A stretch of DNA of 64,000 bases from Norana najaformis. Lineage: Eukaryota > Annelida > Clitellata > Crassiclitellata > Hormogastridae. A program made the position numbers and the translations under genes. Below the pieces are notes generated by a model that was given only the letters and a program-made list of their open reading frames with translations, was not told the DNA's origin and ran no database searches. The stretch spans positions 34,561,424-34,625,423 of the forward strand of contig OZ029914.1 of the NCBI GenBank assembly GCA_964023275.1, read 5' to 3'. Of this stretch, positions 21,355-43,046 are shown piece by piece. Each line of letters begins with the position of its first letter. Position 1 is the stretch's first letter.

Positions 21355-24300
21355 ATGGAAGCATTGGTGGGCCTATTTGACTACGTGGGGGAAAACGGGG
21401 ATATCCGTGAAACTTTGCCACCAGAGGTATTTAGTGTATTCCTGGCGTTCCTAATAGCAGCAAATAATTTTTTAATGAATTTATTTGGCAAAATTTTAAT
21501 GCGCTTTTTTGCATTTCTGATGCTTCTGCAATGCGTGGAAAGTGCAAGGGAAAACTGTACCAACATGACATTTCTTGAGTTTAAGTGTGTGTTGCATCAG
21601 TTGTTGTGCCTCTGCGACTTGGCGTTATTTTTGGGGCGTCATGAAATGAAATTCGCTTTCACGGGAACCCATAATGTACATACTGGTTACCGAGTTACCT
21701 GATTTGTTTATTGCATTATACAGTTGCTATTCTGTGATTAGAATGTTCGGATAGTGTTTTAAAGACCTTTCACGCACGCACACATACAAGCAACTAAACC
21801 TTTGAGGACTATTGCTATAGGCTTATTATTCGAATGTTACCTCATTGAACCTACATGCCCCTTGAGTTAACTGAGACATTTACATAGTTCTTATATTTGT
21901 GTAGTGTCACTGACCAGTCACAGGGCATGATTCAGTGATGCTAAGCAACTGTGCATAGTTGCTTAAGATCCCTATACAGCAACCATCTTGGGAGGTTCAA
22001 CCTGTGCCCTGTTTTACGAGGTGAACGCTTTACGAGCGAGACATTGTGTCACATATAGGGTGATACAGAGATAAAAGACAAAGGCAACACATTTGTTTGC
22101 ATGCATGTGACTTTGCTCTTTTTATGGCTAGTGAGAAGCACCTTCAACAGGTATTTAAGAAGGTACTAGGTAAATGTTCAGACATTTAAATTCATGCAAA
22201 TTTTTATAGTCACTTCTCAGAAGTTTGGTTCTGGGTTTTGAGTGAGATGACCATAATCTACCTTAACTTAGCATGCCTCACTTATGTTACTAGTTACATT
22301 TCTAGTAAAAGCAAACTGAAAACACACTGATCAGTGAGAAATTTAGTGAAAGTTGAGTACCTGACTGCCATCTTCTGTTCTGCAGCAGAAATTACCACCA
22401 TAACAGTGATTGTCCTTTTGTTTTGTTGTAGGTAGAAGAAGGCAACATAGAATACAAGGTAACACAGAGTGTGTCCCAAACCAGTAGAATGCGTTTACAG
22501 TGGTACTTGTGTAAATTCTTTTCATGTGATGACTAGAAATTATAAAATTGGGAAATCAGAAGAAGAAGAAGAAATGAAGCTGAGGAAGGAATTGAAAGGA
22601 AGCCAGAAGGAGAACTGAGGTACAAAGAAGAGATAGAGACGTGGGATGAGCTAGAAATGAAGAGGCTTTGCCACATAAATAAGTTAAGGTAGAACTGCTT
22701 AAAGGCCTGAGAAGGGCGTAATGATCAAATATTTTGTTCGTGTAATTGTTGTGCACTTAAGAAAAAAGTAAGCAAGTGAAAGAAAAATTTGGTTCTTCTC
22801 TGAAAGCAGATGATAAGGTTGACCAATTCAGCGCTGCATAAGTAAGTCGTTGAATCCAAAAGCCTCTTCATTTCTAGCTCATCCCACGTCTATCTCTTCT
22901 TTATACCCAGGGGAAATCGAAGTCAACACTGGAGAAACGCCCAAGCATGTTAGCAACAGCATGGAATGATGTAATACGGGTGATGTCATGGTTGAGAAGA
23001 AATTGCAAAGGCCTGGCAAAAGTCCAGAGGACCAAAATGGAAAAAATGAATCAAGCTAAGGTAGTAAATCAGATGATACACTTTATCTGCTAAATTATAT
23101 GGGTGGCTGTGGATGATGCAAGATTAAGATGACCATGAGAAATCAGCTCAAATTCCATAGATGGTGTGTTGACTTTAAACTTACCCTTTTTGTATTCATT
23201 GTCGTTGTAGTTAAAATTAGTGAATCCGTCGGAGTCGCGAATGGAGCACTTGGTGACTCAGATGAAATGGCGTTTGCAAGAGGGTCAGGGAGAGGCGATC
23301 TATGAGATAGGAGTGGAGGACAATGGCAACCTGACGGGTTTGACTGAATCAGAAATGAAAGCATCACTTGAGACGCTGCAGAAGATGGCCGTCAGGTACT
23401 CAAAATCTGAAGTTCTGGGTTTCTCACTGATCGGTGTAAGTAAGTAAACAAGTGGAAGTAAGTAAAAGTTGTCTTACTAGAAATATTATTAATAACATAA
23501 GTGAGCTATGCTAAGTTAAGTTAGGGTAGGGTGGAGTAAATATGGTAAGATAGGATAAGGTAAGGTAAGGTAGGGTAGCACCGGGGAGGATGGTGAAAGG
23601 TGGGGTGAGTTAGGTTGGGCAGGGTAGCATGAGGTAAGGTAGGGTAACTGTTCATTGATTACGTGTCATTATTGTCTGTGGTCTAGAGGGTATAATCAGA
23701 GACTTGGGACTAGATTTGCTAGACTGGCAAAGCCAATGGGAGAAGAGCTCTGATAGCAGTGCACACGATACGAACTTGGGTAACATGATTGGGAAAGGAT
23801 TTTTGGCTATTCACTCGGTGCTAATCTAATGCATCTTTTTTGCTGCCTGTATAAATGTAGTAAAATAAAAGTTTAGCTGTTAATTATCTGGAGAGGCTTT
23901 ACGCCAGTTAAAGTGAAGTTAAGCTTCTCAGATACATTATGTTTTATAACTTACTTGATTACTTACATGATATGTCTTCTAGCTGCGCAGATATCATGTG
24001 ATGCAAGAGTGAGTGAAAATACAAGGATTTGCCCGTGGACTACTGATCTAGTCTTTCTGTTCCCAAGTATCTCTGGGCATAATAATCGTTAGTGTAATTG
24101 GATGTGCTTCAAATGCAGGTACCAGGTGGTCTTGTTAAGTGGTTCTTCCTGCCAACTGTATTTATGATATCAAAGAATGCTGTATGATTTGCTTCTGATG
24201 CCATTACCCTTTTATTTCTTTTCTACTTCTGGACTTTTATGTAAACCTTAATAACTTCTCAAATTAATAACTACTGAGAAGGTTTGCTTTCTCGATTTAT

Positions 24301-27300
24301 GGTGTTTGGCTGTACAGACTTGGAGCAGCTTTGTCGGTGATACAGGAGAAACAGTTGGAAGTGCCTGGTGGAAGCGACGTCAGATTAGTTGCGGAAGTTC
24401 TTGTTCGCCGAGTGCCAGACAATCAGCAGGTATCTTATTACTTCATCTCTCCAAGTGTTGCCTAAGGAATACAAAGTAACAGTAATGTTAAATATGCATC
24501 ATACTTAAAAAGGTATTACATGAAAAATCAAATTTGATGAATTCCACTGGTGTAGGTATTAGCCAATAGCAGCCTTTATTTCTGATTCGAAAGGAATTAG
24601 GGCAGTCTCTTAAGCCAATCCCAAGGAGCACCTGTGGGTATTCAGTGGTAAGGACTTTGATTTCCTAGCGTTGACTTAGAGGGGCAGGTGGCCAGTCTTC
24701 TTACTTGCTGTCTGATCATCCTACTGGCATTGTTCAATCGATTAACTCATTTTGTAGCCGAGTTCATTAGGGGCACTTGTGGAAATGGCTTCCTATTCTG
24801 GCAGATATTTGAACCCTGATCTCTGGCCTAACAGTCCTGCAGATCAATCATTAGATTAACTGCTAGACTATCACAAACCCAAATTCAAGAAGTCGTTCTC
24901 GGTTGGCCTACATCTCTGAATGTTTACAGGAAATTCGTTGTGTAATAAATGTCAGCATTTTAATAATAGTGATGATAATTCTTTTGATTTTCGTTATTTC
25001 AGTTCATTGATCTTCGCCTGGCTGTTCTGGGAAATGTTGATGTGGGGAAGAGTACGATCCTTGGTGTCTTGACGCAGGGAGAGTTGGACAATGGACGAGG
25101 TCGGGCACGGCTCAACTTATTTCGACATCTGCATGAAATCCAGTCCGGAAGAACATCGAGCATAAGTCATGAGATCATCGGATTCAACAGCAGTGGCCAG
25201 GTTCCTTCTTCTTATTTACTGCTTTGAGGTTAACTCTTAATTTAAGGAGTTTCCCATATCCCACAAATGAGATGTAGGGGAGATACTCTTTTCCTTCACT
25301 TCAGCTACCAAGCCAGCCATAGACGAATCCCAGTGTCCTGGACACAGGGCCAGTGCATCCCAGGATATGAGGTTACTTCCCAGATTATGCTGGTAACAAA
25401 TTATACTGCTTGGTGACAGAGGCACAGTGTGCACAAACAACTTGCCCATGGTCGTTACACGGAGTCTAACCCGCAACCAAGTGATCACTGACAAAACACG
25501 TTACCAATAGGCCATTGTGCTGCACAACTGCTAATAGGCAGATTACAAATTTATCTTTGTAAGTGAGAAAAAACTTCTTTAATGCACATTTACTCAAAAT
25601 GTTCTGCACATATGTGTGGGTGTCAATATTTGCTGACAAATGTTGTTAGGTGTTTGAATATAGCACACCACAGACATTAGTTTGTCTGGTTTGTCAAGAA
25701 TTTTATAGATTTATCTTTTTATTTGTATTACTGATTTTAAAAAATTTATTGTAGGTGTTTAACTACAGCGAATCACGTACATTAGAAGAGATAATAGAAA
25801 ACTCTACAAAAATCATTACGTTGATTGATCTGTGTGGCCACCACAAATATCTGAAGACGACTATTTTTGGGTTAACTGGTTATTCTCCTGACTTTGCTAT
25901 GCTGGTGGTCAGTGCTAATACTGGTCTTGGTGAGTCACTCACTGTTTGACAGTTTTTCAGATTTCATTATTTCCTGATAAATTGTTGATTGATAAAGTTG
26001 TTGGCGGTGATAATCACAAGAATCCTTCAGTGCTTTGTAATTTTTTTTAAGAAACACCTTGTTTTTTCTTAGTGACACTGCTTTTCCTAACGAAGTCTTT
26101 GTTATTGTTGACTACATGTATTGTCTTTCAATAGCTTTCATAGGCCTATAAACTAAGAGCTGGAATCTGCCAGCCCTGATTCAAAGCCTTGAAGCTTCAG
26201 TATTTTCCACTTATTATATAATTTGTTTAATTCTAAATGATGCCTGAGGTTTCCTGCATTTTTATACTTGTTTTTCCAAGCAATTTAATTATTATTTTTA
26301 TGATAGTTATCTATCTAACAAATTTCACCACATAAAGAAGGGATGAAATGTGAAGCTGTGAAGTCAGTCTGATCAGTTTTTGGTAAGGAGTTAACTCCAT
26401 TAATGCTGTATCAAGCACTTGATGCATGCATAATCTTGAATCTGGTTGAACTTTCCGTATACTGCAGCCTCAAGGAGCTGTATAATTTGTCTTGATCTGT
26501 TATAGTGTTTTACTTTACAGCAAATGTAACTATTTCTCTAAGGCATTGTTGTTTTATGTGACAGTTGGAACCACTAAGGAACACCTTGGATTTGCTCTTG
26601 CTCTGGGTGTTCCAACATTCGTCGTTGTGACTAAGGTCGATACGTGTCGAGCGACTCAAGTGGAACGTACCCTGAGGCAGCTGGAAAGAACGCTGAAAGG
26701 TCCTGGCTGCAGAAAAGTTCCTCTACGAGTGGAAACTGAGGATGATGCGGTTACTGCTGCAACCAATTTCAACACAGAACGGTTTGTACCTCATCTATTT
26801 GTTTATTCCAATGTTGTATGAATGAATTTTCACTCAGAATGATTTATACCTCATTTCTTCATTAATTCCAGTGTCCAGTGTCATATATGAACTCAGCAGG
26901 ATGCAGCACATTTTAAGACACTGCTATGGGGTGCTGAACACAACCTTTTTGTTATGTTCTACTGTGATGCTGTGTAACATAATTTATGTGCCTCCTTTTC
27001 ATTGAATTGAGTCAGCAGCACACCCATGCCGAATCCAGTGAAAGGAGTTAGTTGTTTTCAGATGCTACAAGTATGTGACATTACATTCTATAGCTAGGCT
27101 GGTGGTGTACACATTTGTGAGTTTCAGTATGTCTGAATTATTTTGACATGTGAAGGCCCTGGATTCTATGCAGAAACATGGCTGTTGGTTGTTGATTTGT
27201 CAAAAAGCATAATTTGTTTATTTGCAGCCAGTGCATTTAGCCTTATTAAGACATTTCTTGTATGCCTTTTTGTCTTCAGCATCTGTCCCATCTTTGCTGT

Positions 27301-29865
27301 GTCCTGTGTGACTGGCCAAAACCTTGATTTCTTGTTCAAGTTTCTTAACGTTCTGCCTCCATTATGCAGTGGCAATGAGCGGGAGAAAATCATGCAGGAA
27401 CTGGCTGAACTCCAGGTTAGTCAGATTTTCATCTTAAATGCTAAATCAAGTGCTAAATGAGCCTAAATGCTACTAAAGAAATCAATAAATCAACTCCAGA
27501 TGACACAAACGAACTGCACCTGTCAAATCTCCAATATCATGAAATACGAAATGAATGAATCAGAGCAAGCAACAGCCTGCCAGTGGTAGTTTTAGTGTTG
27601 CTGGTGCCAACCCATCGTTCGGCGATGCCAGTCGGTTATGTAGTAACCTGCAGCATCACCTTATCAACCTTCTGTAGAGAATGAATACGATTCTGTTCGA
27701 TTGTGGTTTGGCATTGTTAGGTCAGGAGCACCTCTAATGAGTTTCCCTGGAACTGGTGCTGTATAAATGTCCTATTATGATTACAGTTGTGTACCAGTAG
27801 TAGAAACTGTTGTGTAATAAAAACTTTTCCCTGTATTCAGAATATCGAAATAGGCCTGAAGCTGGTTATGGTGTTTAGTCCTTTGCTGATGAGTTCTTAA
27901 GGCATTTTTCCAACCTTCAAGACCTGAAGTTGAACTACGTGACTAAGTAACCATACTCGATAGCAGATATGTATTTAGTGTATATTCACAGGTCTATACA
28001 GTACGTACTGAGCATTTCAGATAGCTGCTCAAGTGGTGCTATGTTAAGTTCTCTTGCATTTACAAAATTACAGTATTGGAACACAAGCCGCTTTCCATAT
28101 TGTTTTACAGATAGATGAGATCTACAGCATTGCTGGAGTTGGAATAGTAGTTGGTGGAACAATCTTACGTGGAACGATAAAAGAAGGTGACAGTCTGTTG
28201 ATAGGACCGAACGACGATGGACTCTTCTTTCCAGTGACAGTTGGATCAGTACATCGTAACCGTTTGCCTTGTCGCTTAGCTACTGCTGGCCAGTCTGCTT
28301 GTGTGTCCATTGGAAAGCCTATTGCTAACAGCTGCCCCATAAGGAAGGTCAGGCCACTTTCATTTTTGTTTATGTACTGTTACTGTTACTCGGTGACTGA
28401 GTGTTGCTTGTATTGTAAAGCAGAATGTGTAGTTTCAAGCCTACCATGCATTGGTCACTGTCTATGGACAAAACTTAATTGGCACCCTTGATCAATATCT
28501 TGTGCTTTACATAGTGGTGCTACATAAATACAATGAAAAGATAAATGATTTTCTTGTTGCTATGTGTGAGGTCATTTGATGCCTATGGTTGTTGTTTTGT
28601 GTAAGGAGTTGGATTGAAAAGCTACAAAAATATGTGGCTGTGTGTTTCTAGACATTGATGCCTTTTTAGTATCTCGCAATAGTACTTCCGATGCTAGCCT
28701 AAGTGGTTTACATTTAATTAAGAACAAAAGTATAGCAGAGGTGTGAAATTCTTCTATGCTTGAAACTAAAAAAATATTCCAAGAATTGCCGATTTAGTGA
28801 GACATCCTAAGATTTATCTTGAGCACTGCGCACAAAAGTTCTTAATAAAAAACAGGCAAAACAGACATCTAATTAAAGCAATTCCTGTCGTTGAGACTTT
28901 CCCATGTAAGTCATATTCCACTGATCTGTTGTCATATGTGATCAAAATTCAACCTCTGTGAGAAGAATAAGGTACATTGCAATGTAGTGGAGAAGCGTAT
29001 GTCCTGGTGATAGCTCACCACAGGATTCATTTTATTAGAGTATCTGTCATTTACTTTTGAATCTTTCTTTGTGCAAGGGAATGGTTCTGGTTAGTCCTGA
29101 CCTGAAACCGCAAGCATGTCACGAATTTGAAGCCGACATATATGTTCTCTTTCATAACAAATTTATCTGCCGCGGATTTCAAACCGTTATTCACGTGGGA
29201 AATGTACGACAGACAGCAATCATCACAAAAATGAGCAAGGTTTGTGTCAAAATGGATTCTAATGAAAACAGATGACATGATTTTATCGAATTCATGTGTT
29301 CGGCAAAATCTTCCTTCCATCTTCCTTGAGATGAACTTGTGTTACGTAATAAGCAGAATGCCAAGGCTTTCACTTTTGGCGAAATCTAGAGCTTTGCAAT
29401 GATCATATTGGCATAATTTTACGTAATGTTAGTCTTGTAAAAATTACCACATTTAGGACTTCTGAAAAATCAGTTTGCTTTCTCACATGAAAACATTCAG
29501 TGAATGTAAATTTCTTTGGGCAACATCTATGATTAACTCAGAAAGGAAGTTTTCCATTCTGTTTGTCTGACTACAGCAGAGTAACATGGGTTTCCAAGTG
29601 GTGCTGGTTGCAAAGTAACAGAAAATGAACTATAACAATTTACTGTAATGTTTTGCCTTTACAATTTGTGCCGTACATTTATCATCAGGGAGGCATTCAG
29701 ACTAACGAGAAGGCAATCGTTACATTCAAGTTCATCAACCGGCCGGAGTACATACGAGTGGGATCCCGTCTTCTGTTTCGTGAGGGTCGCACTAAAGGGA
29801 TGGGAGAAGTGACAAAGGTCTTTGTGCCTCGGCCAGGTTCCAGTGATTGTGATCCTTCAAGATGA
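21355..29865 (+). CDS. GTPBP2: GTPBP2, GTP-binding protein 2
   Basis: Translational-type GTPase of the GTPBP1/GTPBP2 family, linked in vertebrates to rescue of stalled ribosomes. Eleven exons join in phase: 21355-21426, 22432-22458, 23211-23395, 24318-24429, 25003-25200, 25755-25929, 26565-26781, 27280-27415, 28111-28347, 29078-29239 and 29689-29865, giving 565 residues. G1 is GNVDVGKS (142-149), G3 is DLCG (223-226) and G4 is TKVD (279-282). [48 protein letters not shown] and [16 protein letters not shown] favour GTPBP2 over GTPBP1. The 9-codon exon 2 (VEEGNIEYK) matches the conserved GNIEYK segment. An in-frame TGA lies just upstream of the ATG. The C-terminus is short. Confidence 0.95.
22624..22903. 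repeat. 46-bp inverted repeat in GTPBP2 intron 2
   Basis: 22624-22669 (starting AAAGAAGAGATAGAGACGTG) is the reverse complement of 22858-22901 apart from one 2-nt gap. The spacer is about 190 bp. The left arm follows a purine-rich tract (AGAAGAAGAAGAAATGAAGC). In pre-mRNA this could form a strong hairpin. Confidence 0.9.
23515..23650. repeat. Degenerate GGTAAGGTAGGG-type repeat
   Basis: A G-rich stretch of imperfect 5-mers (GGTAA, GGTAG, GGGTA) follows GTPBP2 exon 3 by about 120 bp. It contains many GGTAAG strings that resemble 5' splice sites. Confidence 0.8.
24650..24882 (-). mobile_element. tRNA-derived SINE (SINE-1), copy 2
   Basis: On the minus strand it begins GTTTGTGATAGTCTAGCAGT, then AGATCAGGGTTCAAATATC, and ends with a GACTGGCCACCTGCCCC-like block, in the same order as the copy at 2112-2316. 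It lies in GTPBP2 intron 4, antisense to the gene. Confidence 0.65.
25228..25532 (-). mobile_element. tRNA-related SINE (SINE-2), full-length copy
   Basis: On the minus strand from about 25530 it reads GCACAATGGCCTATTGGTAA (A-box-like), then TTGCGGGTTAGACTCCGTG (B-box-like), GTTTGTGCACACTGTGCCTC and GGATGCACTGGCCCTGTGTC. The order matches the plus copy at 10040-10370. It lies in GTPBP2 intron 5, antisense to the gene. Confidence 0.7.
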
Positions 29866-30850
29866 TGATGCAGCAAATAGGAAAGAGACTGAGTGACGTG
29901 AATAATGATTCGACATCTTTGGCCTTGCAGCATTTAGAAACATAGGTTTTTGATAATGAGTGCAAAGTAAATGACTGTATCTGTATCTGTAGTTATCTAT
30001 TCTTGGATTGTTAATCCTAGTGAGAATTCTGTTTGATTTGATCCATTTTAGAGGTCTGTTCCTACAAATTGATTTTTGTCAATTGTGGCCTCTCAGTTGG
30101 CTTCACTAGTCAGCTAAACGTAGCTGCAATTGCAAATCATTCTTATTTTGCAGTTTGTTGCAAATTCATTTTTGGTATAATAGCAGTTTTATGTGTCGTA
30201 TGGTCTATATCCTCTTTACATTTGCTGCCTTTATTTAAACGCCTTTCTCGACTTCTTGTTTTATAGATATTTTAAATAGGCATTTGAACATTTAAACAAT
30301 AATGATGACAGTTTTGTTTTAATTGCATGAACTTTATATGTTCTCCCTGAACATATGAGCTCCTCAGTTAGGAAAAATGTTTACACCCTGTTTTTTCAGT
30401 TGGTGCTTCTTTTTGTGGTGAACGCCTAACTACATGAGTTTTATTAGTAAACTGGAAAGACTGAGAACTATGGAGTGGTTTTGTTTAGACAGACCTCAGA
30501 GCTGGAAAACCATGTACCAGCAGCATGCAAAACGATATTCAATACTGCACTGTAGACATTTGGTTTTGTTCACAGAGCTAGATAGCTGACAAGGCAAAGG
30601 ACAACTGCAGAACTGCAGAAATGCAAACAAGTGTATAGCGTCCTTCACGTGTCTTCTCTTGATAAAGACTAACGAGACAACGGAGAGCAGAGACAGTGGA
30701 ACAGGTGGTTGGAAAATGTTTTGTATTTTTGATCCTGCTGTTAAAATTCTGGTTTGGGTTACCAGATTGCTGGAAAGAAAGGAGACAGAAATCCAGATGT
30801 TTTTACGTCTTGTTATCTTATTTCATGTTATTGAGTTTTGTTGAGATGAC

Positions 30851-30997
30851 CAGTGTTTCCTCTAAGCTGTGTGGCCATGCAACAGTTATTGTGACTCCGT
30901 GTGCCAAAAAATGGTCAGACAACATAGTCGTCCATAAAAAGCTTTTATGCAGCAAGTTCAGAAACCCATGCATAGAATTTTCAGCTTAGAGGGAACA
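30851..30997. mobile_element. Short TIR element (MITE-like) between GTPBP2 and CCDC149
   Basis: The left end CAGTGTTTCCTCTAAGCTG and the reverse complement of the right end, AAATGTTCCCTCTAAGCTG, agree at 16 of 19 positions. The length (~147 bp) and CAGTG terminus suggest a hAT-like MITE, but I could not define a clean target duplication. The rest of 29866-31738 shows no gene: it holds the GTPBP2 3' UTR, an R2 fragment near 31065-31115 and a small direct repeat (GTAGCAGTTATGTTTTCAA, twice, near 31157 and 31191). Confidence 0.6.
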
Positions 30998-31738
30998 TTT
31001 GAGACATTTGTTATGAGTCGACCTGTGCCTAACCTAATCTAATCTACTGACTTCAGTAGAGCCATTACCATAATGCCCAAGGCATCAGTTGATGGTCGCT
31101 TCATGTCAAAATAGCAGTCCAAAATCATAATCCGTTGGGGAAGCCAACATAACATCACGATGGTAGCAGTTATGTTTTCAACACATTAGTAGCAGTTATG
31201 TTTTCAATCTGTACCATTAGAACTGTGTTTGTATATTTGATTGCTGTTACGGAGTGTGCTCAACTAAAATCTTTTCCTTCAACCACAAGACTACTGAGGT
31301 CATGGAAGAATGTGGAAAGGGGCATGGAATAAAAACAGAAGTTATATACAAGGATTCTAATCCAGAACTTGAAGCAGAAAGATTTCAGCATGTCCCTTCA
31401 AATGTTACTGTGTTGCTGTAGCCATGTACCTGCATAGTGATCAGACAGATTGACAACTGGAAGTCATTACACAACTGTACAGATATTACCAACTCACAAG
31501 TTCATTGCTGCTAATTATTTTAACAATTATTTGACAAATTAATATGTCAAAGTCTAAAAACAACTGCCAGTTTAAGTACTTCATTGAGCGAACATGGAAG
31601 CTCAGAGAGTGCTAGTGATAGGCTGGATCAGCATCCTAAAGCAATTTCCAGAACAAGTTAAGCTGCATTAAATAAATTATCCCCAACCACAACAAATCAA
31701 TATATATGTATATCTACGATAGAGCAAGTTTTCATGTA

Positions 31739-41185
<9,447 letters not shown>

Positions 41186-41239
41186 GACGTATAATCCGTC
41201 ACCAGACGAGTTATGTTCCGAGCTGTAGTGGAAGGTGCT

Positions 41240-41322
41240 CTGTATGTACCTTCTATCAACACCTGGAGACTGTTCTTTCCCCGAGATTAGCCTGGGAGTG
41301 CTTCCATTGCCTGAAGCCTTTG
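41240..41322 (-). repeat. Duplicated ~83-bp segment, CCDC149 copy
   Basis: CTGTATGTACCTTCTATCAA through TTCCATTGCCTGAAGC is nearly identical to 44467-44549, with about one mismatch. On the minus strand it is open and in frame with CCDC149 exon 1, reading GNGSTPRLISGKEQSPGVD ahead of MLMGNEIKQSEQ. It may therefore be part of a longer N-terminal exon. Confidence 0.9.
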
Positions 41323-41341
41323 GAACTGATTGATAAATTTG

Positions 41342-43046
41342 TCATCAATAAATATAACTTTGAAGCAACAACATAGGCAATACTCTTAGCCACACATGGT
41401 CATGTATGGTTGGGCCTCATTGCCTACACGTAATTTTAGCTAATGATGGATGCTCGATTACATTGCCTTTAAATTACACACAACTACCTCAGTTCGAACA
41501 ACATCAAAGTCCTGCTGCAGTTTCTCAGGATTCATCGCTACCTACAGTCTATTCTATGGACTGTGTAAAAATTTATCTCCAAATGCAAATTTTAATCTGC
41601 TCTAAAGAACAGAAAAGAACAGATTCAGTAAATTTGGTCATTAAATCTGTTTACGTTGGTGGCATATCACAGCAGATGAATTATGTACAGCTGTACTCTA
41701 TACTGAATGACGTCATCTTATTGCCATCTAGCGTTTGTTTAAACACATTTTTCAATAACTGCACTTTTATAAACGAACAAAGCTTATATTAATTTTTAAA
41801 CGATTCCATAAAGCGACAGTAGAATATTGTTAACCGTTTAAGCAGCAGTATTTTTATGAATCAGTCATTTATTAATACTTATTATTATTAAATGAGTGTG
41901 TCGATTCCATAAGTTTAAACTAAGGCGCACTAAGCATGCGTGGAACCTATGCGCAAATATATAATTAGTGGTCTTACCGCGCTAGAAAAAAATGGCGAAT
42001 CACGAAATGGGATTGGATATACTTGCAGGCTAATTAGTGTAAAATTGACATTGTTCGATGTTCAGATAACAATTAAAATGGTATTACGCTACTTAAAATC
42101 GGTGTGCTTGTTCGTGTCGATCTTATTTATATAATTAATAGCAGGGGTACAGCAAGATTCGTGTTAGTTGCATATCACCTAGGAGATCTCGCGTCACTAT
42201 TGTGGGTCTGATGTGTTATAAAACGTTATAATGCTAGATTTAGCTAAAACAGATGTCCCGGTGTGCGCTTATAGCTGATTTATAGCTGCTTGTGGCTAAT
42301 CAAGAGAAACCACTTGGCAAATACGTTATCCGGATCATATCTCGTAATGTCAACATAGCTTTCATCTCGCAGCCGATTGCGCCAAAATGCGGCCATCGCA
42401 ATGAGCTGCCGTTACTTAGATAGAAGTTTGTTGAATGCGGCTTCTCCTGGGAAGGCCCGACCACCTGGAATTCATAACAATCAGCCCTACAGGAGACGAC
42501 TGACACTGGAGAATTCCATCGCACTTTTCGGATTGGCTTACTGAATGTAATACACTGTTGGTTAAACTAAGCCGAAGTTATATAGAAATTGGTTGTGTAT
42601 CTGTTCCACTTTTTATATGGTTAACAACACAAACTTAGCAATGTAATGAGTAATTCGTGTGGATCACGTTACTTCATTTGAGCCATTTAGCTGAACAACT
42701 AATGAGTAACTTGTGCTGTCTTGCAGTGACAGCTGCAGCACAGAAAAATTCAACTGCTCAAGAATATTTTAAGTGTTAAAACATTTGACTGCACCCTTAT
42801 GAAACTTAAAGACACCTACAATATTTACTGATTCTGCATACACTTCCAGTTTTGGCCAATTTTTTTATGCACTGTCTGAAAATTTACTTACAGATTTAAG
42901 CGCATGTCAGGGAAATTTTCAACTGTAGCATCTCAAATCAAACGTCTAATGTTAAATTCTTTGTAGATTAAGCAAGGTGCTGTTTCAGTGTAATTTAAGT
43001 AATCAGACATCGCTCATGTTACGCTTACTGGGTGGTTATGTAGGCA
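41342..43046. promoter_or_regulatory. Head-to-head promoter region, CCDC149/RNF4-like
   Basis: This gap lies between two divergent genes and should contain both promoters and 5' leaders. I see no repeat family that explains it and no convincing coding segment. The regulatory role is inferred from position only. Confidence 0.4.

Noticed and set aside
41406-41792. 128-codon plus-strand ORF between CCDC149 and RNF4
   Set aside because: No domain, AT-rich composition, no flanking splice sites in a consistent scheme; more likely promoter or leader sequence.
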